Shown: positions 1 to 11,575 of the stretch, one piece after another
Numbering within the stretch: the first letter of the stretch is position 1
Layout of the letters: every line of letters starts with the position of its first letter
DNA from: Sporothrix humicola
Lineage: Eukaryota; Ascomycota; Sordariomycetes; Ophiostomatales; Ophiostomataceae
Length of the DNA stretch: 64,000 bases
Assembly (NCBI GenBank): GCA_021396245.1
Contig: WNYE01000036.1
Span: 248,001-312,000 of the forward strand
Direction: 5' to 3'
Notes under the pieces: generated by a model
Database searches by the model: none
The model's input: the letters and a program-made list of their open reading frames with translations, nothing else
Told to the model about the DNA's origin: nothing
Translations under genes and position numbers: made by a program

Positions 1-3000
1 AAAACAATGTTAAGTGAATACTAATTAAATAGATGAAGAAAGAGTGAAGGGGAGGAAAGAGAGAATGACAAGCAACCTGGCACGGCACACGAGAGCGAAA
101 GCGAGGATGAGAGAGAGGGTGAAGGAAGAACAGAAATAAACAAGGAACCGTTCAAGAGAAAGAGATAAAAAAACGACAGGAACAAAAAGTAAGGTTCGCC
201 AGTCTCGGGTCCGATTGCCACACGGGATTGTGGTTACTTTTCGAAGTGCAACTGTGCAGCTCCTTCTGGGTTTATGGGGGTGGATGGCTACCAAGCACCT
301 TTTTAACCAAAGTTTGCCGTTTACTTTTTTTCTTTTTCGCCTCTCTCCGTCCGTCTGCAAGGTCGGACACTTCCTACTTTTCTACGCTTTTCTTTTATTT
401 ATCTAATGCCCCTTTCGTTAGCTAGGGGCGTCTGGGGTTTAGACTTTAGGCCGATTTCAGCAGGTGGCCTGGCGACTTTTGGTTGCTTTTGGTGACTTTC
501 CGTCGCTTTTGGGTGGCCAATGTGGTGCCAAAGTGGTGCAGGACTCGGAGATGACGGCGATTGTGGGTGCCGACAGGTGGGTGGGCCGCCCTAAAATTCG
601 AAGAAAACGACAAAAAAAGCGTGGAAAGAGGGGGCGCGGACGGCCTGTGGGAGAGGGGACAAAAACAAGCACTTGGCAAGCGTGGTTCGCGTGGTTTGGG
701 TCTGGGTTGGTTTGTCAGTCGAAATCGGCGGTCCATTTCGACGGTCCGTTGGTCACTGCATTTCGATACTTCGACTTTTACATCCAGGCCGCGTGCCCAG
801 CAGGCTACAGCTAGCTTTCCGTCTAAAACGGCAAGAAAGCATGGCAACTAGCAGCGACATACTTCAATATTGCTCCGTATTACACGGAGTTTTTCCCATT
901 GTTGCGTCCAGCAAGGAAGATCATCGACATTCTGAGCCCTACAAGTGTATTATGTCCGTGCTAGAGATGAACTGAAGAGAAACTGCAAGTCCTACAAGTG
1001 CGTGGAGCATCAAGAGGTTGAAGAAATATTGAGCTTGACATGAATACTGGGCCACCAAATGTAGCTCCAGAAATTTGGCCAGAACCATCGAGACAACCTT
1101 ATTTTTGGAGCCTGTACCTTACGTTGTACTTGTGGTGACGTTTGCCAACTCTTGAAAACCGGGCTGAAAGCAATATACTCGATATGAGAACGCCAGGAGC
1201 CTGAATGAAAAAGGAGCACCAAATGGTCCTGAAGTGGTTTCTTCATCTGCCGGCGCCAGGTTCCAACCGGGCCCATGGGATGCCGTCCCATATTGAACTT
1301 GAGCCGCTGGACAGACAGGGACAGATTTAAGAAAAAGGATTGTTGACGAGAATGTCACTGAACAAAAGTCACTCGCGTGGTTGGGCAAGGCCCAGGTCTA
1401 TGGGGGTGGATAGCGATTGGCCAGAGGGCACTGCAGATGGGACTTTGAGCATGCACGACCGGCAAATCGGCACCGGGAAAGGCTATCGCAGTGAGTGAAA
1501 CTGCACGCAAAAACATGCAAGCAGAAAATGCAGGAAAAGTGCCATTCAGTCAAAACAACTGGTACGGACACGGACGATCACAGTGCATTCCAGTGCAGTG
1601 CAGCAAAAGAAGAAAAAGTTCACCAGCAAAATGTTGTGCAACACCAGACCGCAAAACCGTCGACCCAAAGACCCAAACCTCAAAAAGTCATGACAGGTGT
1701 TGTTGAGTGGTCGAGAAAAGGCGTGATACAGCCGCCAAATGGCACTTTTCGCACTAAAGAGTCATTTTTCGCCAGGCACAGGGGCAGAAACCTATGAGAG
1801 CATGCTGTTTCTGAATCTCTTTCAGTGCTTTGTCCCCCTCGAAGAAGATAGCGCCCATGACGAGTTTCTGGCGTCGCGTATTTTGGTGGAGGTTGGTCGC
1901 GTATTTCTTTTGGTTTTGCTATCTCGTTTCGGGAGGTGGATATTCTCGGATTCGTTTATTTTTTTTCTCCTTCTTTTTCATTCTCCAGGCAGCCAGTGGA
2001 TGCCTTGTCCACTGAACCAACCATTGGGGAAGGCACCAGAAACCACCAAAAAGGAAAGAATACGGCGTATTGTGACGAAAGCCATTGGCAGCATGGGAGC
2101 TTCACTCACAAAAAGCGCAAGTCCAGAACGAACCAGGACAAGGACCAGGACCAGGGATCGCTCCTTCCCGCTCTAGCCATGCACCAGTGAGTCAAAACAC
2201 AGTCATAACTTTATGACAAGAGCACCAAACCCGACGGAGAGTAGGAGTTTACGGCAGCCGATTGCGGGGCAGGAACCCCTGTACAAGTTGTGCAACTTCT
2301 GGCCAGTCTGCTCTTGCCGGCCTCGGCACCGGAGGACGGATCAGGAAGGAGGGCCACAATCACACCAGGAAAGAAGGAGAGGCGCCCCGTGGTTGGTCTC
2401 CGAGGATTCGTCTCCGAGCAAAGGAGAAAAGAAGAAAGAAACGACTTGCATACGATTTACGGCGTGCAACCCACCAATTCGACAAGGACGAAAGAAAACA
2501 AATGACAGTACCGCTTCCGTGCCGTTTGACCAACACGGCAGACGAAAAGCAGAAAGCACAATTCAAGATATCTTACAAACAGCAAATAGCAGCAAACATA
2601 ACAAACAGCAGCACGGCAGACCAAAAGCTCCGACGTCGTACCTCGTGCCGTCTGTAAACGGTTTTAACTGCACGTCGGCTTTTCGGCCGGCTGGCGGCCG
2701 TCAATAAAAACCAAAATCAACTCCACGACACGACAGCGAAACGCAGGCTTGACGCGCATATCATTTGCATGGCACACTCTATCAGTACAACCATATCGAT
2801 CACATTCTTGTTGATTGATAAGTCGTTGCGTCGTCCTCTCTTGGCGCTTCCTTCTTCGGAGACAGGGCCTCGTAAGTACGATGTATTTCTGTGAAGAAAC
2901 CCTAAAGAAAATATACATCATTGTTGGGAAGTTGGGGTACATCACTTGTCATGTCGAGGAAGAGAAAAAGGACACTCGAAAAAGGCCCTGCCCTGTTCAG

Positions 3001-5351
3001 CCTAGCTCCAGGTGCCTCCCTTCTGCGCAAGGCACAAGAGACAAAAGACAGTCCCGCATCGGAGCCCACATCCCGGTGTCTCCTCCACTTTCTCGCTTTC
3101 ACAGAATTGTCTTGGCGGTAGTTGACTGCAAGTCCTGTCACTGAACTTTCACTGTGATAACTCCCTACTGTCGACCAGTATCCCGCCTTATCCCACGGCG
3201 TATTCCGGGGTACCGGCGCCGACTGCGTTCCCCAGGTTCTCAGTTCCCAAATCATTTATGTAGGGCTTGGCTACCCAACGGGACGGACAAGACGGCACCA
3301 AATAAAAGGCCATCTCGTCGTTGTGTATGTCGTATGCCGGCAGTTCCTTTTATTTATTTGGCGGGTATGCAACGACCAAGTGTGCAGTGAAAGCGTTCAG
3401 TTTTGAGACAAAAAGAACATTTGCAAGGCTGCCCGTAATATAGAGAAATCCTTTAAATGCCACGGAATGATATGTATATGTACATGTCCTTGTAACAAGG
3501 AAGACCCAATGTCGTATCTTACTCATCTTCCTTCTTCTCTCTTTTGAATCTTGTTACTCTTCAGGGTGCCTCGTACAGACAGGTCTTGTAAAAAAACCAG
3601 TAACAAAGTAACCAAGTAACAAAATGTCGGACGTTATCTTCACCGATATCCCGCTGGGATTGGACAGAAAAGAACCCATTTACGACGTATTTTGGTTTGG
3701 AGCCTGCCATTATTACTTTTCATCAAAAGTCGCCCCAGTTATTTTAGACTTACTGTGTACAAGTTCCCAGTGGCCCCAGCGAAATTGAAAAACGGTGCCA
3801 TGCTTGGTAATACAAAATTGCAAGGCGAAAATCGAAAATGTGCAAGCGTGGAAAACGACGGCGGACCAATGCTCCCAATGCTTCCCATTGTTCCCCATTG
3901 CTCCAATAAAAATATGGATGAGCTACGGTGAGGCAAAGAAACTCGAGCTTCATTCATGTTGGCGGCCTATGATCTCCGACGACTCGAGTGATCTGAGATC
4001 TTGAATCTAGGGAAACAACAATGGCCGGCGTGATCAGATCGCAAGGATGTTTTATTATCAATTGAACTGAATGTTGCCGTCATTGATCCTCTCAAAATAC
4101 GCCGGAAGAACAAACGGACGGACTTTTTGAGGTCGGCCCATTGAAGCCTTTATTTTTGGAGAAATGGTGCACCGGCAGGCAAACATTCACAGGGGGCGAG
4201 CACCTGGAGCTAGCCTTGCCAGAGGGGCCTGCTATGTCCACTATGTCCGAGCAGCTCTCCAACTCCTCTCGAGTCACGCAGCACATTCACTGCCCATCCA
4301 TCCGCCCAGCTTCACGTCGGAACCATTGCTGGCAGAGCTGGGCAATCCAAGCTTCACTGCACACCACTGCGTATTCGTACGACGTAATTGACATCCTGCC
4401 TGGCTGCCTGACTCGAGGGCTGGGCAGCCTTCTCTTTCTCGTCTTTTTTCTTTTCTCTTTTCTCTGCCACCCTCCTTCCAGCCGCGGGTTTGTTCCAGCA
4501 GTTCCTAGCTCACTGGGGAAAGAAGATGGGGACAGAAATGGGCACAACGGACAGAAACCGACACCACTTCTGGAAGGAGGGAAAGGTGTAGATGAGTTCT
4601 GGGTCGCTGTCGACAGATGATCCCACGACTTGACAGCTGTCTACGTTTCCAAGAACAGCAGGTGGTCAACATGTCAAGAAAAACCTTGCAGTGGCTAAGA
4701 CCTTTAGACTTAAATAATCGTATAGGGAACGTATCGCATAGATCCTTCTTATCATCGCAACCCACTGATGATGCTGCCTTGAAATAATCTTTTGATACGC
4801 GGTTAGGGATTTGTTTGTAGTTTTGCTTGTGGATGAAGATGGGGGTTAAGCAGTAGTGGATCGGATGTAAGCTCGTGGTAAAATATCAAAGGTGTTAATT
4901 TTTGACTCTCAATTCATGATTCGATATTTTAAAAATATGGTTTATGAAGGAAAGAAAAGAAAAGAAAACACAATTATATTCACTGTTATCAACTTAGAGG
5001 ATGAAATCCGAAAATATGTGCACAAATAAATCCATTCGACGCGTATTTGAAATTATAATTCGAAAAGTAACTCACTGTGATGGAATATCGAGAATAAAGA
5101 TCTATTAGCAAGAAAAAAGCTCAAAATAATAAATACAAAAACACCTGTAACCCTTTGTTCCTGAGGAACCCCATTCCATCGTGTAAATCAAAAAAAGGAA
5201 AATAAAAAGAACAAGAATAGTGAATACCATCGTCTTTCCCTGCAATTCCCAAACGGTAACAAATAAACAATTAAAAAGTATGTGACACGCCTTCTCGTAC
5301 AAAAATATGTCTACGACGATGACTGCAAAGGGCAGGGAGTCTCGCAATACC
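1..5351. other. gene-free left flank
   Basis: No convincing gene is seen in this 5.3 kb block. Open frames are short (at most about 164 codons), compositionally odd, overlap on both strands and match no family I recognise. It contains TACGNCGTA-type words at 2061-2069, 3681-3689 and 4378-4386, a short AGGACC-type tandem near 2133-2155, and an AAAAG run near 4957-4975. The right end (about 4900-5351) is AT-rich and probably holds the 3' UTR of the minus-strand gene ending at 5352. A poorly conserved multi-exon gene or noncoding RNA cannot be excluded. Confidence 0.6.
2059..2071. repeat. 13-bp word AATACGNCGTATT (copy 1, centre G)
   Basis: Palindromic around one central base. Exact copies recur at 9166-9178 and 9731-9743, all in noncoding DNA. 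A protein-binding site or the relic of a dispersed element is possible; the function is unknown. Confidence 0.5.
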
Positions 5352-8276
5352 CTATTCGGAATCAGAACCCATGCCGAGCAGCGCCTTGTCAACGTCGTTA
5401 AGCTCGTCCTCATCATCGTCGCCGCCCTCATTGTCGTCGTCGCCGTCGTCGTCCTCGCGCTTGACCCGCGAGGACCGGCGTGAGGACGTGCTGCCCTTGG
5501 CCGGCCGTGACAGGCCTGAGGCGCCGGGGGTCTTCTTCTTGATCGTGACGCGCGTCTTGTTGACGGGCGGGGTGGCCGACACGGACGCCACGTCGGTATC
5601 GTCGCCGGCATCGCCACCATCACCCTCGGCGATCGTCTCGTCGCCGTCATTGTCGTTCTCGGCACCACTAGCAAGAACGGTCGCGTCCTCGCCATCGTCA
5701 CCAGCGCCAGCGCCACCGGCACCACCGGCCTCGCTCATCGACACGTCGCCATCACCATTGGCGCCCGCACCACCATTGGCCAAGGCAGCAGCGGCCGCAG
5801 CCGCCTCGGCAGCTTTGGCTGCACGGCGGCGGCGGGCCGAGATGGCGGCGGGGGTGTTGCTGGGCACGCGGCCCGAAACACGGCCGCCACGGCGGGTCAG
5901 AGCAGCGACGGCAGGGATCTGGCCTTGACCAGCGGCGGGACCAGTACGGCGCTTCTTGGCGGCCGACACGGGCGTCGTGTCCATAAACGACATGGACATG
6001 GACATGTCGCCGTCGCCGCCGTCCAGATCCTGCTCTTCCTCGGTCTCGTTAGGGTCGCGGTACTCGTCCTCGGCGGGCGGCACGTTCACGCGTGGGCGCT
6101 TGATCGTGGGCACGACCATGTTCTTGGGCATGCCGTCCGTCTTCCAGCGGTTGATGCGGCGGCAGGCGCGGCGCATGGCCGAGGCGTATGTCGAGACCTC
6201 TTCACCGAAATCCTCAGGCTCGTCCTTGAGCTGCACGAGGCCCTGGAAGCCGCGCTCGCGGAACGCGGTGCCCGTGTCCATGCTCTGCGGGGCACCCAGC
6301 ATAAAGGTGAACAGGTCCCGGTTGAACGCCAGGTTGCCCTCGTCCTCGCTGTTCTCGAACGGGTCCTCGACCTCGTCGAGACGCCGCATGGCGCGCACAA
6401 TGGCGCCCTCGGTGCGGCGCGTCTTGCGTGACCGGTGGTGCTTGCGGTGCATGCCACGCGACAGTAGATACTCTATGCGTTGCTTGCGGTTCTGCTCGAC
6501 GGCGATCTGGTGCGCCGTGGGCGGGCGGGGCTTCCGGCTAGGCGCCACCGATGTGTTGGCACGGTCGTCGTCGTCATCATCGTCATCATCATAATGGCGG
6601 CCGCGACGGCCCCGGCCACTACCGGCTTCGAGCCCGGGCTGCTTACGCTTGCGGCGCGTCTGCTGCATCTGCTGCTGCTGGTGGAGCTGCTGGATCAGCG
6701 GCGGCTGGCGCACCGGCGAGGGTCCGCCGCCGTCACCGAGCGCAAACTTATGCGGGCCGCCTCTGCGGCCAGAGCCTGCAGCTGCTGCACCGCCGCCAAA
6801 AGAACGTATCAACGAGCGTGGAGGTGGAGTAGACCGCATGCTCTCGAGATCGCTCTCGTGCTTAGAAGGACGGATGCGAGGCAGAATGGCCGGCGGCAAC
6901 GAGCGCTCGTTGTCGGTCCCAGCGAGCTCGGCTGCAGACTCCTTGGCGGCGGCCGCTTCCTTGGCAGCCGCCGCGGCCGTAGCTGCAGCCGAGGGTCGTG
7001 AGGGCCGCGAGCTCCTTTTATGAGGCGGCATCTCGACAAATTGCTCGTCATGCAGAATCTTGGCGCGCAGACTCTTTTTGGAGAGACCAAAGGCACGCTC
7101 GACTTCCGTGTCAATGTTCTCCTGGGCCTCCTCCTCGGGCGTCATCTCGACCATAACGGGCACGCCCTGGTTGGCGACATCGACGCCGTAGTCAACACCC
7201 GCGCCAAAGGGGTTCTCTTCGCAACCCTCCTCGGTGAAGTCGGACTCGAGGTAGAACCAGACGACCCACAGGAATGCTCTGGCGCGCGACTCGCTTGTCA
7301 GGTTGGTCTTCATGATGAGGTCATGGAACTCGCGGCCGGGCGGGAAGTGCAGCTCGGCGACCTTGGAGGCGTTGTTGCAGATGAGGAAGAGCAGGTTGAC
7401 CGGGTTGGTGCGGGGGACGTCCGTTTCCTTGAGGCTGTCAAGCGACCGGGGCTCGTTGCGGTCCTCGGTGCCGCCCTTGAGAATTGACTTGAGACGTGGT
7501 GCGTCCTGCAGCTGCTTGTAGTCCAGCAGCTTCTCGTTGGCTTGCAGGGAGGGAATGGCATGGTAGGTACGCAGCTGCGCGCGCATTTCGGGGAAGACTG
7601 TACTGTTAGAGCACTATAATAGAAGATAATAGAAAAGACCACGGAAGGGGGAGAGAGACATACAATTGAGAGTCGTGTTCATGCGGCCAATGTTGACCAG
7701 CAGACACACCATGGCCATGTTCTTTGCGGCCTCGCGGTCCGTCAGCAGCTTGTCGTGCAGAATCTTGCTGGTCTTGCTACTGCGGGCCATGGTGTCAATG
7801 TACAGGTCCGCGAAGCACTGCTTGGGCATCGTGTCGGGCTCGTAGCTGTTTGTAAAGACGCGGTGGTCGTCGTCGAAAATGGCCCTCAGGAAATCGTACT
7901 GGATGTCGACACGCCACAGAGGCTCGCCGTCTTCCTTCTTGAGATGCCTAATCTTGCCAATGGCGCTGGGGTCCTTGAACATGCCGGGGCCACCGGCACC
8001 ATTGGCTCCGCCGGCAGCCGACGAGTCTCGTCCACCACGGCCACGGCCGCCGCGCCCTCCTGTCCCGGGATTTCCACGGCGCTCTTGTACGTCGGGTGTG
8101 CTAACCATGCGGCTTGTGTTTCGGGATACGTTGCGCGGTGTGCCGTTTTCGCGGTCGCTGGCCTCGTCTTCGGTCATGTTTGCCGCGTTATTGGCAAAAG
8201 ACTTGTCGTTGTTGGGCGCTGGCGAAGTCTGGGGCTCGACTTCCGTCGTGCTGACGGCTGAGCTTGGAGAGGCCAT
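5352..8276 (-). CDS. ies1: INO80 chromatin-remodelling complex subunit Ies1
   Basis: Exons are 8276-7664 and 7597-5352. The 66-nt intron has GTATGT and TACAG ends, splits a Phe codon and leaves a 952-residue protein. Ies1 is a fungal accessory subunit of the INO80 nucleosome remodeller and should act in the nucleus. The N-terminal 90 residues are disordered with a Gly-Arg (RGG-like) patch. The conserved block spans roughly residues 95-400 and includes RTYHAIPSLQ just after the intron and the segment around FLWVVWFYLESDF. The rest is low complexity: poly-Ala, a Gln-rich stretch beside a basic RRKRK, nine Asp in a row at 541-549, and a long acidic C-terminus. Yeast Ies1 is shorter (about 690 residues), and the excess is in these disordered parts. 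Family assignment is from recognition of the conserved block; no alignment was run. Confidence 0.8.
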
Positions 8277-9165
8277 TTTCGGTTGATGTGAGGATGGGAG
8301 GATGTCGGAGAGATGGAGAGGGGATGGAAGAGGATGGAGGTTGAGTGGGAAACCACCCGGAACCGTCGTGGGTTGATGGTTTTTGTGGCCAGAACCGATT
8401 TGAAAGTGATGTCAAAAAGGTCAAAAAGGGTGCAAAATGATGGCGCGAGGAAAGTCGACTGGCGCAATAGGCTTAATCGCATACGGTCGGTTGGAAAAGG
8501 AAGGAACGACGCGCGGTGGTGATAAAATGATGATAGTTGGTTGTAGAAAGAGAAGGAGTGTGAAGAGAAGAAGGAAAGGGAAAGGGCGATGGTGCAGCCA
8601 AAAAAGGGAGTCGAAAAAGAAGGAAGGGGGCTGCAAATTAGCTCGAAAGGAAGGAGCTGGATACAGAGAGCGTGAAAGCTAGGTCATCACGATGCCGAGT
8701 GACGGGCTGATACTCGGAAAAGTGTTGAAGGGCAAAAGTGATCAGAAATCGCGATGGGATGATTTTGTCAAGTTTTTACCACATGTTGTACGAGTTTAGA
8801 GATGGATGAATGGCAAATCAATTGCCAAGTCAGCAAACAGTGCTCACCCAAAACGCCGTTGGTGATGCATTGCCCTGTTTCTCAGGTTTTTTACGTGGTG
8901 CTTTGGTGCCGAAAAAAGCGACGAGACAAGCGGTTCAGCATCACCTGTGGATCGCCTCAGCGCACGCCTGTCCTCGTACAAAACACCGCGTAATTCTGGC
9001 GAGAACACGTCCCGAGTCGAGAGCCAATCCGCGAATGGACCCCTTGCGCCCTAGCGGGAAAAGCACGTGATGCGACAGCTCAAATGTATATAGGCGATAT
9101 GCAAGAATGCGATCTCTCTCAGACCTGATCTGTCGTTTTGAGTTGCCTAAACGGGAAGCGGCACC

Positions 9166-9178
9166 AATACGACGTATT
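9166..9178. repeat. 13-bp word AATACGNCGTATT (copy 2, centre A)
   Basis: Exact copy in the ies1/oxygenase divergent promoter region. It matches copies at 2059 and 9731 at all 12 defined positions. Confidence 0.5.
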
Positions 9179-9730
9179 GCTGCTAACGCCGACCTAAGAA
9201 ACTGGGGCAGCATGGGGCAGGCGCCTGTAGCGAACCACAATGGAGACAAAGCAAAGCCAAAACGGCAAGTGACAGCACGTTAAAAGGACGACTTATCAAC
9301 GCGGGCGAGAAGCGGGCACTCTTGGCTCTTTAATGGGCTCCTTTTACTAATTTCTGATAGTAAAGTCTGTTCGACTGCTCTAGATTCTCCCTTTTTTCTC
9401 TTCTTCTATTTCTTCTCTTCTGATTTCATGTGGGAACGCGGAACGCATACCGAGGACGAGACGAGGGGAAATTTAGGGAAGAGAAAGAGAGATGGTTTAT
9501 CTGAGTGGGCTTCTGCGCCTGACTTTTCCTGTTTCCTATCCTGCATTACGTTGTCTCCGGTAACACAGACCAAGAACCAAGACGGGCGCTTCCGACGAGG
9601 GGAACAAGAGCTTCTGGAGACTCTGACACGCCGAATCTTCCCCAGCGGGAAAGCGGGCGAGATTAGGGCGATGGCCGTTGGATATCGCTGCTGGTTTCTT
9701 TTTTGCGGAGAAACAATTGTAAAGAAGAAG

Positions 9731-9743
9731 AATACGTCGTATT
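9731..9743. repeat. 13-bp word AATACGNCGTATT (copy 3, centre T)
   Basis: This is the reverse complement of the copy at 9166-9178, and lies 287 bp before the oxygenase start codon. It is the nearest copy to a gene and so the best candidate for a regulatory site. Confidence 0.5.
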
Positions 9744-10017
9744 TAGCGTTATCTTGCACCAGTTGCCGGCACTAGACGAAAGACAAGACCGTTGCGGCAA
9801 AACAAAAGAAAAAAAAGAACGAACAAACTTAGCTTTTGCTAGGACCCGTACGACACGCGACTTCCGTACTAAGTATTTTGTATAAGAGGAAAGGGATCGC
9901 CGAGGCAGTTACTTGCATTTCGTATCTCGTACTCTAGAGAAGGAAGGACCCCGCGATTTGACTACAAACAACTCAACCAAGCTCGACACTTGACACTTAA
10001 TTCCCCAGAACCTTGAA

Positions 10018-11133
10018 ATGTCCGCCCCTATCCCGGTCATTGACCTCACCGGCGCCGACGAGGGCGGTGCTGCGCGCGACGCTGTCGCCAAGGCGCTCGT
10101 CGACGCGGCCGTCGAGCACGGCTTTGTGTACATTCGCAACACGGGGCTCGACATCCCCGCGGCGGCCGTCAACGGCGCCTTTGACATTTCGCGCAAGCTG
10201 TTCAAGCTGCCGGCGGCAGAAAAGGAGCCGTGCAAGATCCAGACCAACAACCGCGGCTGGACCGGCATGCACGTCGAGACTTTGGATCCCAAGACGCAGA
10301 AGGTACACACTCGCTCCAGGAATTCAGATGAATATGTGCACCCACTGACAACGTAGGTCGGCGACACGAAAGAGGCGTTCAACTTTGGCGAGTTTGTGGA
10401 CGGCAAGCCGCAGCAGCCGATCCCCGCGTCGATTGTCGAGGACGAGCCGCAGATTGACAGCTTCTTTGACCTGTGCTACCGCCTGTGCCTCAAGCTCAAC
10501 GACCTGCTGGGCATCGGCCTCGAGGTCAACCCGCCCGACTTTTTCACGGCCGCACACCGCAAGGCCGCTGGCCCGTCGGGCAACACCCTGCGACTGCTGT
10601 ACTACCCGCCGCGCCACGACAGCGGTGACGACGAGGACATCCGCGCAGGCGCACACTCCGATTATGGCAGCATGACACTCCTCTTCCGTCTGGCAGGCCA
10701 GGCCGGTCTGGAAATCGAGACGCAAAACGGCAGCTGGGCCCCTGTCCCCGTCCTCCCGGCCGGTACGGGCGTCGAGAAGGACGAGGCCCCGCCGATCCTC
10801 GTCAACATCGGCGACCTGCTGTCGTACTGGACGGGCGGCCTGCTGCGGAGCACGGTGCACCGCGTGATTTTCCCCAAGCCCGGAGCTGACGGTGCCAACG
10901 TGACGCCCGGCGAGAGCACCAAGGAGCCCCGCTACTCGATTGCGTTCTTCTGCCACCCTGCCGGAGCGAGCCCTCTGTCGGCTGTTCCCAGCAAGCGTGT
11001 GGCTGCAGCTGTGGCCGAGGCCCAAGGCAAGGGCAAGGCTGTTGTTGCACCCGACAGCAAGATTATGACGGCCGACGAGCATCTGCAGATGCGTCTCCAG
11101 TCCACGTACCTGACCCTGTACGACAAAAAGTGA
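10018..11133 (+). CDS. 2-oxoglutarate/Fe(II)-dependent oxygenase, isopenicillin N synthase-like
   Basis: Exons are 10018-10302 and 10357-11133; the 54-nt phase-0 intron has GTACAC and GTAG ends; the product is 353 residues. The N-terminal DIOX_N region (about 5-110) opens with IPVIDLTG and contains HGFVYIRNTG. The catalytic double-stranded beta-helix domain carries the iron ligands His195 and Asp197 (HSD) and His263 (STVHRV), plus the 2-oxoglutarate-binding pair Arg287/Ser289 (RYS). All residues needed for oxidation coupled to 2-oxoglutarate decarboxylation are therefore present. The length is normal for the family. The substrate cannot be read from the sequence, and no biosynthetic cluster surrounds it. 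It is probably a cytosolic single-gene enzyme. Compare the degenerate relative at 60394-61880. Confidence 0.88.
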
Positions 11134-11575
11134 AAACCTGGTGTTGGCTGGTAGTTGTCGCATTTTTGTTTAGTTAGCTTTGCATCTGATTCACGTTTTT
11201 CTTCACTCTAATACACATATTATTCAAGCATTTTGATTTGTTTGTAGATTTGTATATTTGAGCAGCAGCGTGAAACGGCCGCCAGCAAAGGTATGATATA
11301 AAACAAAATGCAAAGGTCCAAGATTAAAAGAGTCTCGTCGACTCGACCACTATCAAAAACAAAAACAACCGGCCCAAACCAATTAGATGCGAGAAAAATC
11401 AGAAACAGAAACAGAAACAAAAACTGATGCTGAGGACGGACAAGATGTACACATCCTTCGGCCAGGCCACTCTCCACTTGGAGGGCCATATATCGGCACA
11501 TAATATCATAGTAATACATGGGAATCATTAGCTTTGGGCAAACTCAAACCCCATTCTCGACGAAAGCCATGAGGC
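11134..11575. other. convergent 3' intergenic region
   Basis: This 442-bp AT-rich spacer between the tail-to-tail oxygenase and fic1 genes presumably holds both 3' UTRs. Nothing else is seen. Confidence 0.6.

Larger units (their letters stand above)
8277..10017. other. divergent intergenic region between ies1 and the 2OG oxygenase gene
   Basis: This 1.7 kb region must hold both promoters. The ies1 side (8277-8640) is CT-rich on the transcribed strand, like many fungal leaders. Two copies of AATACGNCGTATT lie at 9166-9178 and 9731-9743, and a TATATA-like word sits near 9087. No gene is seen. Confidence 0.6.

Noticed and set aside
2213..2707. 164-codon plus-strand ORF
   Set aside because: No hydrophobic core or motif, overlapped by three other frames; consistent with chance.
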